From contig NC_067284.1 of assembly GCF_020740795.1 (NCBI RefSeq), forward strand, positions 102,663,440 through 102,727,439: DNA of 64,000 nt, read 5' to 3'. The position numbers and the translations under genes are program-made. This DNA is from Apus apus (lineage: Eukaryota > Chordata > Aves > Apodiformes > Apodidae). Position 1 is the first letter of the stretch. Each line of letters starts with the position of its first letter. Positions 26,801 through 38,670 of this stretch are shown piece after piece. The notes under the pieces were generated by a model. The model saw only the letters and a program-made list of their open reading frames with translations, was not told where the DNA came from and did no database searches.

Positions 26801-27120
26801 CACAGAACCACAGAATCACAGAATCTTAGGGGTCGGAAGGGACTTCAAAAGATCATCTAGTCCAACCCCCCTGCCAGAGCAGGATCACCCAGAGCACATC
26901 ATACAGGAACGTGTCCAGGTGGGTTTTGAAGGTCTCCAGTGAAGGAGACTCCACAGCTTCTCTGGGTAGCCTGTCCCAGTGCTCTGTCACTCTCACAGAA
27001 AAGAAGTTTTTTCTGATGTTTATGTGGAACCTCCTATGTTCCAGTTTTCATCCATTGTCCCTTGTCCTATCACTGGACATCACTGAAAAAAGCCTGGCTC
27101 CATCCTCCTGACACTCACCC

Positions 27121-27585
27121 TTAACATATTTGTAAACATTGATGAGGTCGCCCCTCAGTCTCTTCCAAGCTAAAGAGACCCAGCTTCCTCAGCCTTTCCT
27201 CATAAGGGAGATGTTCCTCTCCCTTCATCATCTTTGTGGCTCTGTGCTGGACTCTCTCAAGCAGTTCCCTGTCCCTCTTGAACTGAGGGGCCCAGAACTG
27301 GACACAATATTCCAGATGCGGCCTCATCAAGGCAGAATAGAGAGGGAGGAGAACCTCTCTTGACCTACTAACCACACCCTTTCTAATACACCCCAGGATG
27401 CCATTGGCCTTCTTGGCCACAAGGGCACATTGCTGGCTCATGGTCATCCTCCTGTCCACCAGGACTCCCAGGTCCCTTTCTCCTATACTGCTCTCCAGCA
27501 GGTCAGCCCCCAACCTGTACTGGTACAGGGGGTTGTTCTTCCCCAGATGCAAGACTCTACACTTGCCCTTGTTGAATTTCATCAA
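27121..27585 (-). pseudogene. CR1 ORF2 C-terminal remnant
   Basis: A 154-codon minus-strand frame with the hallmark CR1 C-terminal segments [50 protein letters not shown] and [10 protein letters not shown]. It corresponds to the end of the thumb and post-RT region of ORF2. The initiating Met is internal to the family protein, so this is a decayed piece of the retrotransposon and not a gene. Confidence 0.95.
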
Positions 27586-27671
27586 GTTTCTCCTCGCCCA
27601 ACTCTCCAGCCTGACCAGGTCTCGCTGAATGGCTGAATGGCAGCACAGCCTTCTGGTGTGTCAGCCACGCC

Positions 27672-28058
27672 TCACAGTTTAGTGTCATCAGCAAACTTGC
27701 TGAGGGCACACTCTGTTCCCTCATCCAGGGCATTGTTGAAAATACTGAACAGTACTGGTCCTTTAGTGAAATCAAGATAAACCACATCTACTGCCCTACC
27801 ACCATCTATCCACCTAGTTACTTCCTCATAGAAGGCTATAAGGTTGGTCAAACATGACTTCCCCTTGGTAAAACCATGCTGCAAGAAGTGGTCCTTGAAT
27901 GTTGACCAACTATCTTGAGCCCCTTTACCATCTAGAACCCTGTCCCATGGGACTTCTTTTAATAATTGATTGAAAAGGCCAAAGTTGGCCCTGCAGGAGT
28001 CCAGGGTTCTGGTCCTGCTAGGTATTCTGTTCCTCCCACAGAGGATCCTGCACTCCAC
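27672..28058 (-). pseudogene. CR1 ORF2 reverse-transcriptase remnant (central)
   Basis: This minus-strand frame shows GFTKGKSCLTNLIAFYEEVTRW, VDVVYLDF and the catalytic-loop motif FADDTKL, all typical of CR1 reverse transcriptase. VDVVYLDFTK runs straight into GPVLFSIF at about 27,760. In CR1 proteins these two segments are normally separated by roughly 50-60 residues, so an internal deletion is inferred. The frame then breaks, and the next part of the protein continues in another frame further downstream. Confidence 0.9.
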
Positions 28059-28204
28059 CGTCTTGTGATCACTGCAGCCAAGCTTCCATTGACCACTTCA
28101 ACCAGACCCTCCTTGTTGGTGAGTAGAAGATCCAGCAGCACTCCTCTCCTCTTGTGTTGTTGCCATAATCGCAACCAGCTGAAGTGTCTGATTTCAGGTC
28201 CCAC
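27959..28204 (-). pseudogene. CR1 ORF2 linker remnant (5' end of copy)
   Basis: A minus-strand frame containing RRGVLLDLLLTNKEGLVEVVNGSLAAVITR, which resembles the segment between endonuclease and reverse transcriptase in CR1 ORF2. It overlaps the next remnant in a different frame, which shows a frameshift. The element appears to end near 28,210. Confidence 0.75.
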
Positions 28205-28318
28205 TGATATTAAAAGAACGGGGCTTTTCTACCATAGCCCTTTAGTTTTGCGATGTGTTCTCTTTCCTTTTAGCTCAAAGAGCTTTGGTTGCTGAACAGT
28301 AGCTGCACTGGTTTGCCT

Positions 28319-28340
28319 TTTTTTTTTTTTTTTTTTTTTT
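28319..28340. repeat. Poly-T tract
   Basis: An uninterrupted run of about 22 T followed by CCCCC, just outside the CR1 5' end. It could be the poly-A tail of a minus-strand retrocopy, but I see no recognisable retrocopy body next to it. Confidence 0.9.
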
Positions 28341-30560
28341 CCCCCTGGGACTGTAAGTAATAAGGAGATAGGAATAATAAGAAGCCAGACCACTAGACTA
28401 AAGAAGATTGCTCTTTCATTGGCTATAGGGTGTATTTCTGCCTTTTCAGGTCCTTCATTTCTCAGAATAATTTTATGGCATATTTTACAAAAATACATTG
28501 GATATTAACACAGAGTAAAATTTAAACACCAGTGAATATTCAGATGTGTACAATGATATTTGACATTTAGCTTGAATTAAACATGCTCTGAATCAATGTT
28601 GCTATGATTTCCTGACAGCTAGTGTGCCAGAGGTGACAACTCTGCCCTCTTTTCTTTTGCATCTGCCCTTGCTGTGCTGCCTCATATGTTCTTCTATTTA
28701 GTTAGGATGTACACACAAAAACACAGCTAGTAAAAGAACACGGAGGTGCAGTCTGTGCTATGTGATAAATTCTAGATGCTTATCCAGCTTCATGCCTCCT
28801 CACAGTCCCAGCCTCCTTGTTCGCTCTTCTCAGTTCTGCCCTAGCTTCTCTGTGCTTCATGACATCTCCTTCTGCAGACACCTTCAGCTACTCTCAGTGC
28901 CTTCCTGTCCCATACTTCTTGCCAGGCCAGTTTGCCTTTTACAAGCATCAGCCTGCCTTGCCCCTTGCCGATGTCTAACCTTAGTCAGCCCTTCTGTCTA
29001 TAGCTTTTTTCTTAAAATAAAATAAAAGAAAATAAATCTATCCCTTTGTAGGTCTTAAGGTTAGGTTACATATTCCTGTGTTGTGGGACAGTTCTAGTCT
29101 AAATTAAGATAGAGCAACTCAGTTTGAGCTGTGTTAGTGCTGTACTCTCCATTTCAGACGTGAGTAACCAGTTTATGTGTAGGTTGGGCACTGCTAAGTT
29201 ACACAGACCCCATTCCAGTAAAAGATAAAAAAGTCTGCTTGCTCTCAGCTCCTGCATCACGTGCTAATGACTGCCTACAGGTGTGCAGGTTTACAAATGC
29301 AGGAAAGCTTGTGTTTAGTCCATAAATATTCAGAGTATTAGCATATAACTATAAAAAACAGTCTTCAGAGATCTTAGCTGATAAAAACTGGAGACCTTAC
29401 TGAACATGTCTAGACTGATTTGGTGAGATTTGAACAAGTTTTCAACAATGCAGGAAAAAACCCATAACCCTAATACATAAGCCACTTATACATTTTGTTT
29501 CAATTCTTCATTCATGACAACAAACAGGGACAGTACATCTTCTCAAAGAAAGGTTATCAGATTGTATATAATGTTGGCAACACGTTATCTACTCTCTTTT
29601 CTCTAGAAACAGTGAAACTAATCTGATTAAAATGCAAAGCAATCACCTCTGCTCCCATCCAGATGGAAGATTTCAGCTCCAGTTAGTTTAGGAAAGGAAG
29701 CTACTGTATTGTGGCAGTTGCCAGGTAACCTTAAGATAGTCCTTCCTATGATGCCAGCCAACTTTATAAATTACATAGATATTACAGATACAATATTTAT
29801 TTCATGCAGGCACACACCATTAGTAATGAGAATATTGCTCATATAATTTACTGTGCCTTTTCTGATTTGTGTGGAACATGAAAACATTATCTTCTTAAAT
29901 GCCAGGAGTCTAACTTGAATAATTTCTTCATTAGGTAATGAATTAGTCCAATAGTTGCTCATGCAAGGGTAAGCTGATCTATTTGGTGCAGAAGAACAGA
30001 GCATCACTGATTCATTAATGCATAGCAATGTAGGTATCAGAACAAGAGTATTTAGTCATGTTGCCTAAGGATATATAAATACAAAGTATATTAAATATAA
30101 ATCATTGTCTCTTTGTTTTTGTTGTTTGGTTTTGTGTTTGTTTTTTGTTTGTTTTTTTTTAAATAAGATCTGAAGTTCCATTTCTTTCTGTTCAGCCTTG
30201 TGCAAAGTGGTTTAAACTAATTTACTCTTATTGGCCACTTAACAAAGACACACCTTCCTGCAGCAAGGGTCAATCACTGTTACAGCATTTCCTTTCAAAA
30301 GTGGAAGCAAGACCTGTAGCTGCCACAATCCTTCCCAAGAACACAGGTTAACTTATCTCACATATATCCTGCAGCTGCTGGATGCTTCAGAGTATGTGCA
30401 TACACTCTACCCTCTGAGTAGGACAGCAGCAATTCCTGTATTTGCTGCCTTCAGTCTCAAAGGCTGTATCTACCACTGTAGGTACTTGGAAGGCTGTGAG
30501 CTGACACAGGTCCTTCAAAATAACAGAAGATGACCCAGTAGAGTTACACCAGCAGAAGAG

Positions 30561-30628
30561 GCATATATATCTATATCTGTATCTATATTTATATTTATAT
30601 GTATATCTATATCCATACCTATATCTAT
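30561..30628. repeat. TATATC/TATTTA imperfect microsatellite
   Basis: Interrupted TATATC and TATTTA hexamer units. They produce a Tyr/Arg-rich false frame on the minus strand (30,653-30,387). Confidence 0.9.
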
Positions 30629-33042
30629 CACAATTTAGAGTCCCCAGTTTCATAATCTGAAGAGAAAATCAAACGTCTGGATGCTAATTAAATTTTATTC
30701 ACTTAATTAACTTAAAGAGAAATTCAAGGAATAGATACACTGTTTGTTAATCTTTTCATTAATGATCTTTCCCTATTATGCTCACAGTGAATTCCATTCT
30801 ACAGGAATTTGCATTCAATAGATGAATTAGATTATACTTTCATTTCTTAAGGGAAAACCCTTAAATGGGCATTACAGTGATTTATTTTGTGTTTTGTGGA
30901 TGGTTCTTGTCTTTTGTCTTTGTGCTTAACAGTGCAGCAAGAATACTATGTAGCAAGCTGCACGTCAATATGAGGATTTATCACTGCGTGCAAAATGAAA
31001 GCTTCCCACGGATGATGCATCTTTATTGACACTTGTGTGTGCTGAATCTCATCACTTTTTTCCCCTCTCCTAATTATTTGCACCGTTAATCTGTTCACCT
31101 CAATGCTTGTTCTCTAGCAAAGCAGCCACATAGATTTGCCAAACTGTCACATTGCGGGAAAAACACAATCTTCACGTTTGTGTTTGTTTAACTTCTTTCT
31201 TGTTAAACATGGCACTGGGACATATTTTCAATGAATGTTTTTCTCAGATATCTCACAGCCTTGCTGTGGTGTTCAGTTACCTACAAAAGCCATTTATTGC
31301 CTCATGGTTTCCTCCACCATGGGCGTTATCTCTTAAATAATTCACGTCCCACTCTGTCTTACTACCTGAGCTGAGAACAGTACAGAAACATTTAAGGACA
31401 GTCTTTACATAAAGCTCATATAGTTTCATATAAGTACAGTCTAACCCTCTTGTGGAGTCGGGTTTGCTTCAAGAAAACTCCAGCTCAGCAGGAAATGTAC
31501 TGCGTCGTGTGTGAACTGTTTTCCTCATGATTTGTGTCTGAATCATGAGAAACAACATCTTCAGTGCAAGCTGCATTGTTGGCAGAGCATATACAGGCAG
31601 TTAAATCACTTTTATCTCCTTGATGCTCTGGTGATTTGTTCTTTTTGTTTAGTTGGTTGGGTTTTTTTCCATTTACAACTGGGGGCAGAGCAGATGGCAA
31701 AGGCTTAGCTTGATGTAACGTTTCCATAAAATAAGCAAAGCTGTCAGTGAGCCTTCCCTCCAGCAGGCCTGTTTTGCTTTCAGCAGGATTTTTCTTCCAC
31801 TGAAATTAACCTCAAAGAAATATGGGAGAAATTAATAGCTCTATGAGCAGTGAAAGTTAACGGCTCTGCAGTTCTCTCTGAGCTCACTTCTCCCTTAGGG
31901 AAGGAAGGCAATGCTTTCGGATTCTCTCCTCCACAAGGCAATGTGTGTGTTTTGACAAATTCCTCAGTTTTGTTGCTTCTGCTCTTGTCATTTAAAGGTG
32001 TTTAGGGGAAGCTGGGAGTGGCAGGAAGCTGGCAAAGTATAGGGACATCAGCTCTGCATGTGTCCATGGCTTGGTAAGAGCCAATCATATCAGGAAGTGC
32101 AGTCTCATTAAGTTCTCATCAAGTCCCAAATGAGAAAAAAAACAAAAAACAACAAACAGATCAATATTAGAGTTTTGCTCCAATAGGATTTGAGCTAATT
32201 CCTAAATATCTTCTGAAGTTGTAACTTCAGAAGCTATTTGTGCTGTAATTTCTGCTGCCAGGAGTGCCCAGCATGTGCCAACGTATATACAGGCCTTAAC
32301 AGATACAGTTAAGGCAGGTTTTATCCCAAAACACTATCTAAACAGAAAACACAGCTAAAACAAACTTTAATTTTGCTGGTTTCCTAGCTAAAGAAGTGAT
32401 GGCATGGACTGCTTAAATGATTTGCCCAAGGCCACACGCAAAGTCTGAGAAAGAGCTATGTCTGAGACAGAACTGTGAACAGAAAATTTCTCCTAAGCCA
32501 CAGAGTTCAGTGCATTAAGCCCAGTTCATCCTCCTTTTCAGAGTACTACCATGTAGTAACCTATTATTCAGTTGCTGACAAGCCTGACTAGCTCCTTTTC
32601 TAACAAATGAAGGAGTGGCAGTTGGCAAAAGGTAATAATAGCACTGGGCAGCAAGGATTGTAACTGCCTGTGCCACACACTGTGTGATACACTTTATCAT
32701 TAAATGTTCCCTTAGAGAAGCACAAACAAGAATACAAAGGAAGCTGAAATCTGATACCTGCCTATAATTTATAATACTTATAATTATATTTTTGGGACAG
32801 CCAGCTCCTGGCAAGGTAGGTTCTTTTATTTATAGGCAGGGGCTGCTCCTGATTTGCACACTAATGCATTCTCATCTGCAAAACCTATAAATTAGCCTCC
32901 AGCTCAATATGGCAGTGCCATTGTCCTACTTGCCAATATGCGGTCTGATCCCAACTGTTTCAGATGTCCACAAAATAAAAACCAGCCTGAGGGAAGAACT
33001 TCACTGTTGTAGTATTAGCACCAAAAAATACTGACTCACCCA

Positions 33043-33063
33043 CAAATAAATAAATAAATAAAT
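33043..33063. repeat. (AAAT)n microsatellite
   Basis: Five AAAT tetranucleotide units in AT-rich intergenic DNA. Confidence 0.9.
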
Positions 33064-33465
33064 TACTGGAGAAGAAACTGCTAAGTGTTTCAGAAAGATG
33101 ATCCCAAAACCCTAATATTCAAGAAACTGGAAAGCTGTTGTTATATTTTGATGTGATTATGCCTGCTCAGCCAAAAGAATGAATTTATAGCAACTTTTTA
33201 ATGGACTTCCAATAAAAGTGTCTTCATAGAAGACTGAGTCACTTGGCTGTGCATCCTGATTGTGTTCTCATGTGTCATACATGAACACGTGTTATTACTA
33301 CTGTTTACACTCTGGTTGTGCCTAGCTATCTGAAACAGACACTGAGATCCTTGAGGTCCTTTTTTTTTTAATTTATTTTGGTGAGCCTTGTAAAGGCCAT
33401 CCTTACTTACAGACATTCAAGCATTTACAATTCTGTCAAAACTTTGTCCCTTTGTTAAGCCAGGA

Positions 33466-33496
33466 AAAACAAACAAACAAACAAACAAACAAACAG
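33466..33496. repeat. (AAAC)n microsatellite
   Basis: About seven AAAC units followed by AGAC and A-rich sequence. Confidence 0.9.
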
Positions 33497-36400
33497 ACAA
33501 AAAACACACAAAAGCATAGACAGAACAGTCCCGTAGTGCAGATATCCTCTCCCACCAGGATGTGTGGACGCCTCCTACGTTAATTCACTTTGTAAAGTGA
33601 CTGCTGGCCCCACAACTAAATGTTCAGCCTCTGAAATCTCTGCAGAATCAGCTTTGCTCCTGTGGGAAGGGTGAAGCATACTCTCCAAAAACCTCAGATA
33701 AACTCTGGCTCACTCTTGTAACTTCCATCTGGTTACCTTTAACTGTGCTGACACACAAAGACATGCCCCCCAGCCCTCCTTAAAAAAAGGGAAAAGTGAA
33801 ACCCTTACAAATAAACCCCAAACTCTACTTACATTAATCTTATGGTGACAGAGCTGCTGTCAGCAAGCTCGCACTCACTGCTCTGGTTTGCTTCTGCATT
33901 ACCCTACCGCTTGCATCCTCTGGCCTTTTAATCTCTCCTTCTCAGCCTCTCCACCTACTCATTCCTGGCTGAAGAGTCCTCAGAAACCTCCCTTCCTCAC
34001 GGGCCTACTGCTACAGCTAAATTACTGTAAATGAGAAGGCAGCCTGAAACAGGAGAGCTTCCACTGAGCCTTCAGAGCAGGAAGAGGGGGCAAGGCACAG
34101 GCCATTGCACAAGTGTGATGCTGGATTCAGGACTGAGATGTAGCTGCATGCAGGAGATGTAACAGTATCTTTATTACAGTTCTTTATTGAATTCTGGTTG
34201 ATAATAATAGCTGGTTATTTATTTCTTTATTTAGCGGTAACTCTCTTGTTTGTCAGAGTAGGTGGGAAAGGAGCAGAAAAGCAGGACTCTGCATGAATCA
34301 TAACCCAGAAAAAGCTCTGCTGACAATATGGCTCACACTGTTCTGCAGAGCAGCTCAGGTGATAAGCATCAGTGTTGCTGTTGTCTCCATGTTGTCTGTT
34401 CCTATTACTATAAGAGACAAGATGTATCACTATGATGTATTCAAATGGGGCTGTAGTTGGGGATAGGTAGGGACTTCTCCATTCCATTTTCTTACATTTG
34501 TCTTTTTCATACTACCATAAAAAAGGAAAATTGCAGCACAAAGAAAAATAACTACTTGTTTAGAATGTAGAAATATAGGAAAAAAAGGTATTACTTGTAA
34601 ATCCAGGGTTTTGACCTCAGCTGGCAGGTCTTTCTTTCAAACATAGGACAATCCCAGTGAACTCTGTGGGACTTACCTAGCTATGAGCTTGGCACAGAGT
34701 GAGGGAACAATAGGGCCTGGTGCTCTCACTGAAATCTCCAGTTCAATCATTTGCTTAAAGGCAGCTTTCTTGCCCACATTAGGAGCTGGACTTGGTAGCA
34801 TTTTTGTTCAGGTCACCTGTGATAAGGCTTAATTTCTCTTTCCTCTGCCTGTTGTGCTTTTCTTTAAACTTCTGCTGACACTGTATTTTGGACCTAGCTC
34901 CTTCATGTTTTGTACTAAAGAGATCCAAGGAATTGTTTCTTCACAAATGGTAGGAAAAAAAAAAAAGCAGCTAGCATGCAGAGGCATGGTGTAAAGACTG
35001 TTTAAAAACATACATTTTCCTCTGTGTGTATTTAACAGTTTCCATATTTGCCATATGTTCTTTCCCTCATCAATTTGCCTTTTAGATTTTTCTTTAACAT
35101 TTGCCTATTTTCCCACTTCTGCAACAGAAGGGGAGCTGAGCTTTCATTTGTTCCGCAAATATTCCTTATTGTCCCAGGTTTTATTACCCATCTGTTATTG
35201 TGTGATCAATTGAAGTCTCTTGTGGTCTCACTTTTCCAACTGATCACACTATACCACAGGTTATATTTCAATTTAATTGTTATCTACTGTATGATGTGTA
35301 AACTACAAAGAGGAGTGAAAAGATGAGGACATTTTTCCCCTGCCTCCCATTCCTCTCTTTCTGTGTAAGTACGTATCTTCAGTGCTTACTTGTTATCAGT
35401 GACAGCGTTTAAACTAAATCCCTCATCTCCACTCTTTTCTGTGTGAATCCAATGCTTCCATCTCAGTGTTTACTACTTTAAAGCACAAAAGTGTTTACAG
35501 AACATGCTCACCAACGCTCGAGAGAAATGAGTAGATACTGTCACACTTCATGAGCTGAAGCAGCACCTCCCTGCAGCACCCTTAACAAATTGGAAACTTC
35601 TTCCAAGCACAGTGTTTCCTCATTCTCACTCTCCATCTCCCAGACCTCTCCTACTGCTCCCAAAGTCTTGGTCATGCACAGCCGTGTTAACTCTGCATGT
35701 GTATATTATTAAAATTACCTTTTCTCCTTATTTTTTAGGCTTTTATATACACTATCTTCTGCAAAATCCTCTTTCATCTTCCTGCTCTCAGCTCTGTCTA
35801 TAACAGCAAGGTGTTCAAGGTCTGCTTTTAAAATCAGAGGTACAGAACTGTTTCCAGAAAGGGAAGCTACCCACTAAGTGTGACCAAGCAGATTTGAGGA
35901 AGATGAGTCTTTTGCAGCAAGACAAATACACAGAAATTTCTCCTATTTGTTCAGTGCTACCGGAAAGAAGACTCAGTGTTATAACTATAAATAATTATAA
36001 CTATTGCTTCTCATAACAACAGAGAAAAAAATGGGTCAATGCTAGAGAGAAACATGGAGGCAGGTCCTGCTATAATAAGGCCTGGGAGAGATTGCATAAG
36101 AAACAGCACCCCTGCTTTGTCCCTGAAAATAATGACTCAAAGTATTGACGTTCACACTTGATGAATTAACCCAAAGTCACGTCCACATGTGTTGCTAATT
36201 TGGTGTTGTGATCCCTCATTTGAGCATGTACTTAAAGACCAGACCATCTCTTAGAAATCAGGCCTTGGTGGACTGAACTAATGGCTGAGTCATTTATAAA
36301 AGCTAAACAGGGTCTTTAATGCAGAGCTGTGCAATGAAATGTACCCTGCCTGCTTCTGGATGCGCACATGGAAATTAAATTTATCCCAGTTGCTGCGGGG

Positions 36401-37149
36401 AGCCAAGACAGCATTTCACAAGAGCTGCCTGTTCTATGGCTGGAATGAACAGAAAATGTGACAGCCTTCTACAGTGTGGCGTGGGCAGGTTTGAGATGTG
36501 CATGGCTTTGCAGAGGGTGAGGAGGAACAGCTTAGGAAATACAGATTAATGCAAGGAAATGCTAATGTTGGTGGAAAGGAAAGCTGCTGTAAATCTATCA
36601 CGCCAAATATCTTTCCCTCAAGATAGAATGAAAAAGTCTTTCTAGATTTTACTGTTTCCTCAAAAAGAAAAGTAATATATAAAAAAATCTCAGTGCTAAG
36701 AATGGACAGCAGCTTCTGGCTCCCTAAGCGAAGTGGTACCCACAGATGGAAGGCAGTGCCCAGCTCCCAGGGGAAGGCAGAAAGGCACTAGGCATGTCTC
36801 TGGTGTGTGTGCATGGGCAGGGCTGACCCCGCAGCCTGGGTAACTCCATCATCAGCGGGGAGACAGCCAGACATCTTTCTTTACTTCAGCCCCAATCTAA
36901 CATAGCTGGGCGAGAGGAATTCTGCTTTGAGTTCCCGACCTGTAGTTTCAAGGGGAGCTAAGCACCTAAATACCTCGTTGATGCAGGATGAGGAATAAGG
37001 ACGGCTGACTTTGGGCCCATGACAGGGCCCCACTGAGCCGGGCTGAGCTGCTCAGGAGGCTCCGCGTTGCCACGCTGAGGGTCCCGGGACCGGGCAAGCC
37101 CCTCAACGAGGAGGGGGCTGTGGTGGGGGTTGGCAATAGTGAGAGAGGA

Positions 37150-38070
37150 CTGTGGCTGCAGGGGGCTGTGTCAGGGGGTGCTGTGTCAGGGGGGCTGTGT
37201 CAGGAGTGCTGTGTCGGAGGGGCTGTGTGAGGGGGGCTGTGTGAGGGGGGCTGTGTCGGGGGGTACTATGTCAGGAGGGCTGTGTCAGAGGGGCTGTGTC
37301 AGGAGTGCTGTGTTGGAGGGGCTGTGTCAGGGGGGCTGTGTTCGGGGTGCTGTGTTCGGGGGGCTGTGTCAGGGGGGCTGTGTCAGGGGAGGCTGTGTCG
37401 GGGGTGCTATGTCAGGGGGGCTGTGTCAGGGGTGCTGTGTCGGGGGGGCTGTGTCGGGGGGGCTGTGTTCGGGGGGCTGTGTCGGGGGGGCTGTGTCAGG
37501 GGTGCTGTGTCAGGGGGTGCTATGTCAGGAGGGCTGTGTCAGGGGGGCTGTGTTCGGGGGGCTGTGTTCGGGGGGCTGTGTTCGGGGGGGCTGTGCCAGG
37601 GGGTGCTGTGTCGGGGGTACTCTGTGTTGGAAAGGTTGTGTTTGGGGTGCTGTGTCAGGGGGCTGTGTCAGGGGTGCTGTGTCGGGGGGGCTGTGTCGGG
37701 GGGGCTGTGTCGGGGGTGCTGTGTTCGGGGTGCTGTGTTCGGGGGGCTGTGTCGGGGGGGCAGTGTCAGGGGGGGCTGTGTCAGGGAGGCTGTGTCGGGG
37801 GGGCTGTGTCGGGGGTGCTATGTTCGGGGTGCTGTGTTCGGGGGGCTGTGTCAGGGGGGCTGTGTCAGGGGAGGCTGTGTCGGGGGTGCTATGTCAGGGG
37901 GGCTGTGTCGGGGGTGCTGTGTTCGGGGGGCTGTGTCGGGGGGGCTGTGTCAGGGGTGCTGTGTCAGGGGGTGCTATGTCAGGAGGGCTGTGTCAGGGGG
38001 GCTGTGTCGGGGGGGCTGTGTCGGGGGGCAGTGTCAGGGGGGCAGTGTCAGGGGGGCAGCGTCAGGGGGG
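37150..38070. repeat. G-rich 14-bp minisatellite (about 65 copies)
   Basis: A tandem array of the 14-bp unit CTGTGTCRGGGGGG, with subtypes CTGTGTCAGGGGGG, CTGTGTCGGGGGGG and CTGTGTTCGGGGGG, CTATGT variants, and occasional 15-bp units. It is strongly strand-asymmetric, with nearly all G runs on the plus strand. Because 14 is not a multiple of 3, three units (42 bp) cycle through all frames. No frame of the unit has a stop, so three overlapping plus-strand frames of 328-373 codons appear, all reading the same 14-residue GGLCxGGCVxGAVS pattern. These are not treated as genes. Confidence 0.95.
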
Positions 38071-38340
38071 CTGGTTCGGGCGGGCCCCGCGCCCCGGCAC
38101 CCGCAGCCGTTCCGGCGGTGTTTCCTGCCCCCTGCCGGCCGGGCCCCGCCGCCGCCGCACACCTGCGGGCGCGGAGCCCCGCTCCCCGGGCTGCCCGTCG
38201 TGCGAGCGGCAGACACGGAGGTGGGTATATGTGCATCGTGTGCTCTTGTAAGACGTGTGAATTCGTAGCGGAAATCTCGGGGCTCAAGCAGAGTTTCGAA
38301 TCTGACGCCCGTGCTCGGCATGGCGTGAAAAACTGACGGC
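38060..38340. other. Small orphan CpG-rich patch
   Basis: GC- and CpG-dense unique sequence directly after the minisatellite. It has possible splice donors on the plus strand near 38,218 (GTGGGT) and 38,248 (GTAAGA). It could be a small CpG island with a promoter for a noncoding transcript, or GC-biased sequence beside the array. No coding content was recognised. Confidence 0.5.
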
Positions 38341-38424
38341 GTCCCTGCAGATCAGAGTTACAGTAATTGCATCTCCAGCTTTATAGGTGATATTGCATGA
38401 TATTGCATGATATTTGCCAAAACA

Positions 38425-38670
38425 CATCATAGAATCAGGGAATGGTTTGGGTTGGAAGGGATCTTAAAGATCATCTAGCTCCAACCCCCCCGGCATGGGC
38501 AGGGACACCTCCCACTAGACCAGGTTGCTCCAAGCCCCGTCCAACCTGCCCCTCAACACTGCCAGGGATGGGGCATCCATGACTTCGCAGGGAAACTTTT
38601 GACAGTGTCTCACCACCCTCACAGCAAAGAATTTCTTCCACCTTCTCTCAGTGTATTTGATGTGAACACC
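38425..38670 (-). mobile_element. CR1 LINE 3' fragment
   Basis: An antisense CR1 tail. The plus strand reads CATAGAATCAGGGAATGGTT, then TTGGAAGGGATCTTAAAGAT, CACCTCCCACTAGACCAGGTT and a TTTCTTCC segment, the complement of the standard CR1 3' UTR and ORF2 end. It is severely 5'-truncated (about 245 bp) and has no open frame of note. Confidence 0.93.

Larger units (their letters stand above)
26801..28210 (-). mobile_element. CR1 LINE, truncated and internally deleted
   Basis: An antisense CR1 retrotransposon of about 1.4 kb. Its 3' terminus lies at the low coordinate, where the plus strand shows tandem ACAGAATC copies, the complement of the CR1 3' repeats. It is 5'-truncated, as is normal for this non-LTR family, and carries only the reverse-transcriptase part of ORF2. 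Coding remnants are in separate frames (28,204-27,959, 28,058-27,672 and 27,585-27,121), so it cannot make a working product. CR1 is the dominant avian LINE, which supports a bird source. Confidence 0.95.
28211..37149. other. Intergenic, simple repeats only
   Basis: About 9 kb of AT-rich DNA between the first CR1 and the minisatellite. I see no exon, RNA gene or transposon. It has a poly-T run (28,319-28,340), TTTG-rich tracts (30,108-30,160), a TATATC-like microsatellite (30,561-30,628), (TAAA)n and (AAAC)n. A polar 80-codon minus-strand frame (31,727-31,485) has no recognisable homology to me. Confidence 0.6.

Noticed and set aside
28319..28340. Poly-T run as the tail of a processed pseudogene
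   Set aside because: No gene-like sequence is recognisable on the side where the body should lie.
29402..29411. Perfect p53 half-site consensus (GAACATGTCT), another at 59,920-59,929 (GGGCATGTTT)
   Set aside because: Each lacks an adjacent second half-site, and several such 10-mers are expected by chance in 64 kb. Being near PERP is suggestive but not evidence.
37130..38336. Three overlapping plus-strand frames of 328-373 codons
   Set aside because: They are the stop-free readings of a 14-bp minisatellite in three registers, all giving the same Gly/Cys/Val pattern, with tails in CpG-rich unique DNA.
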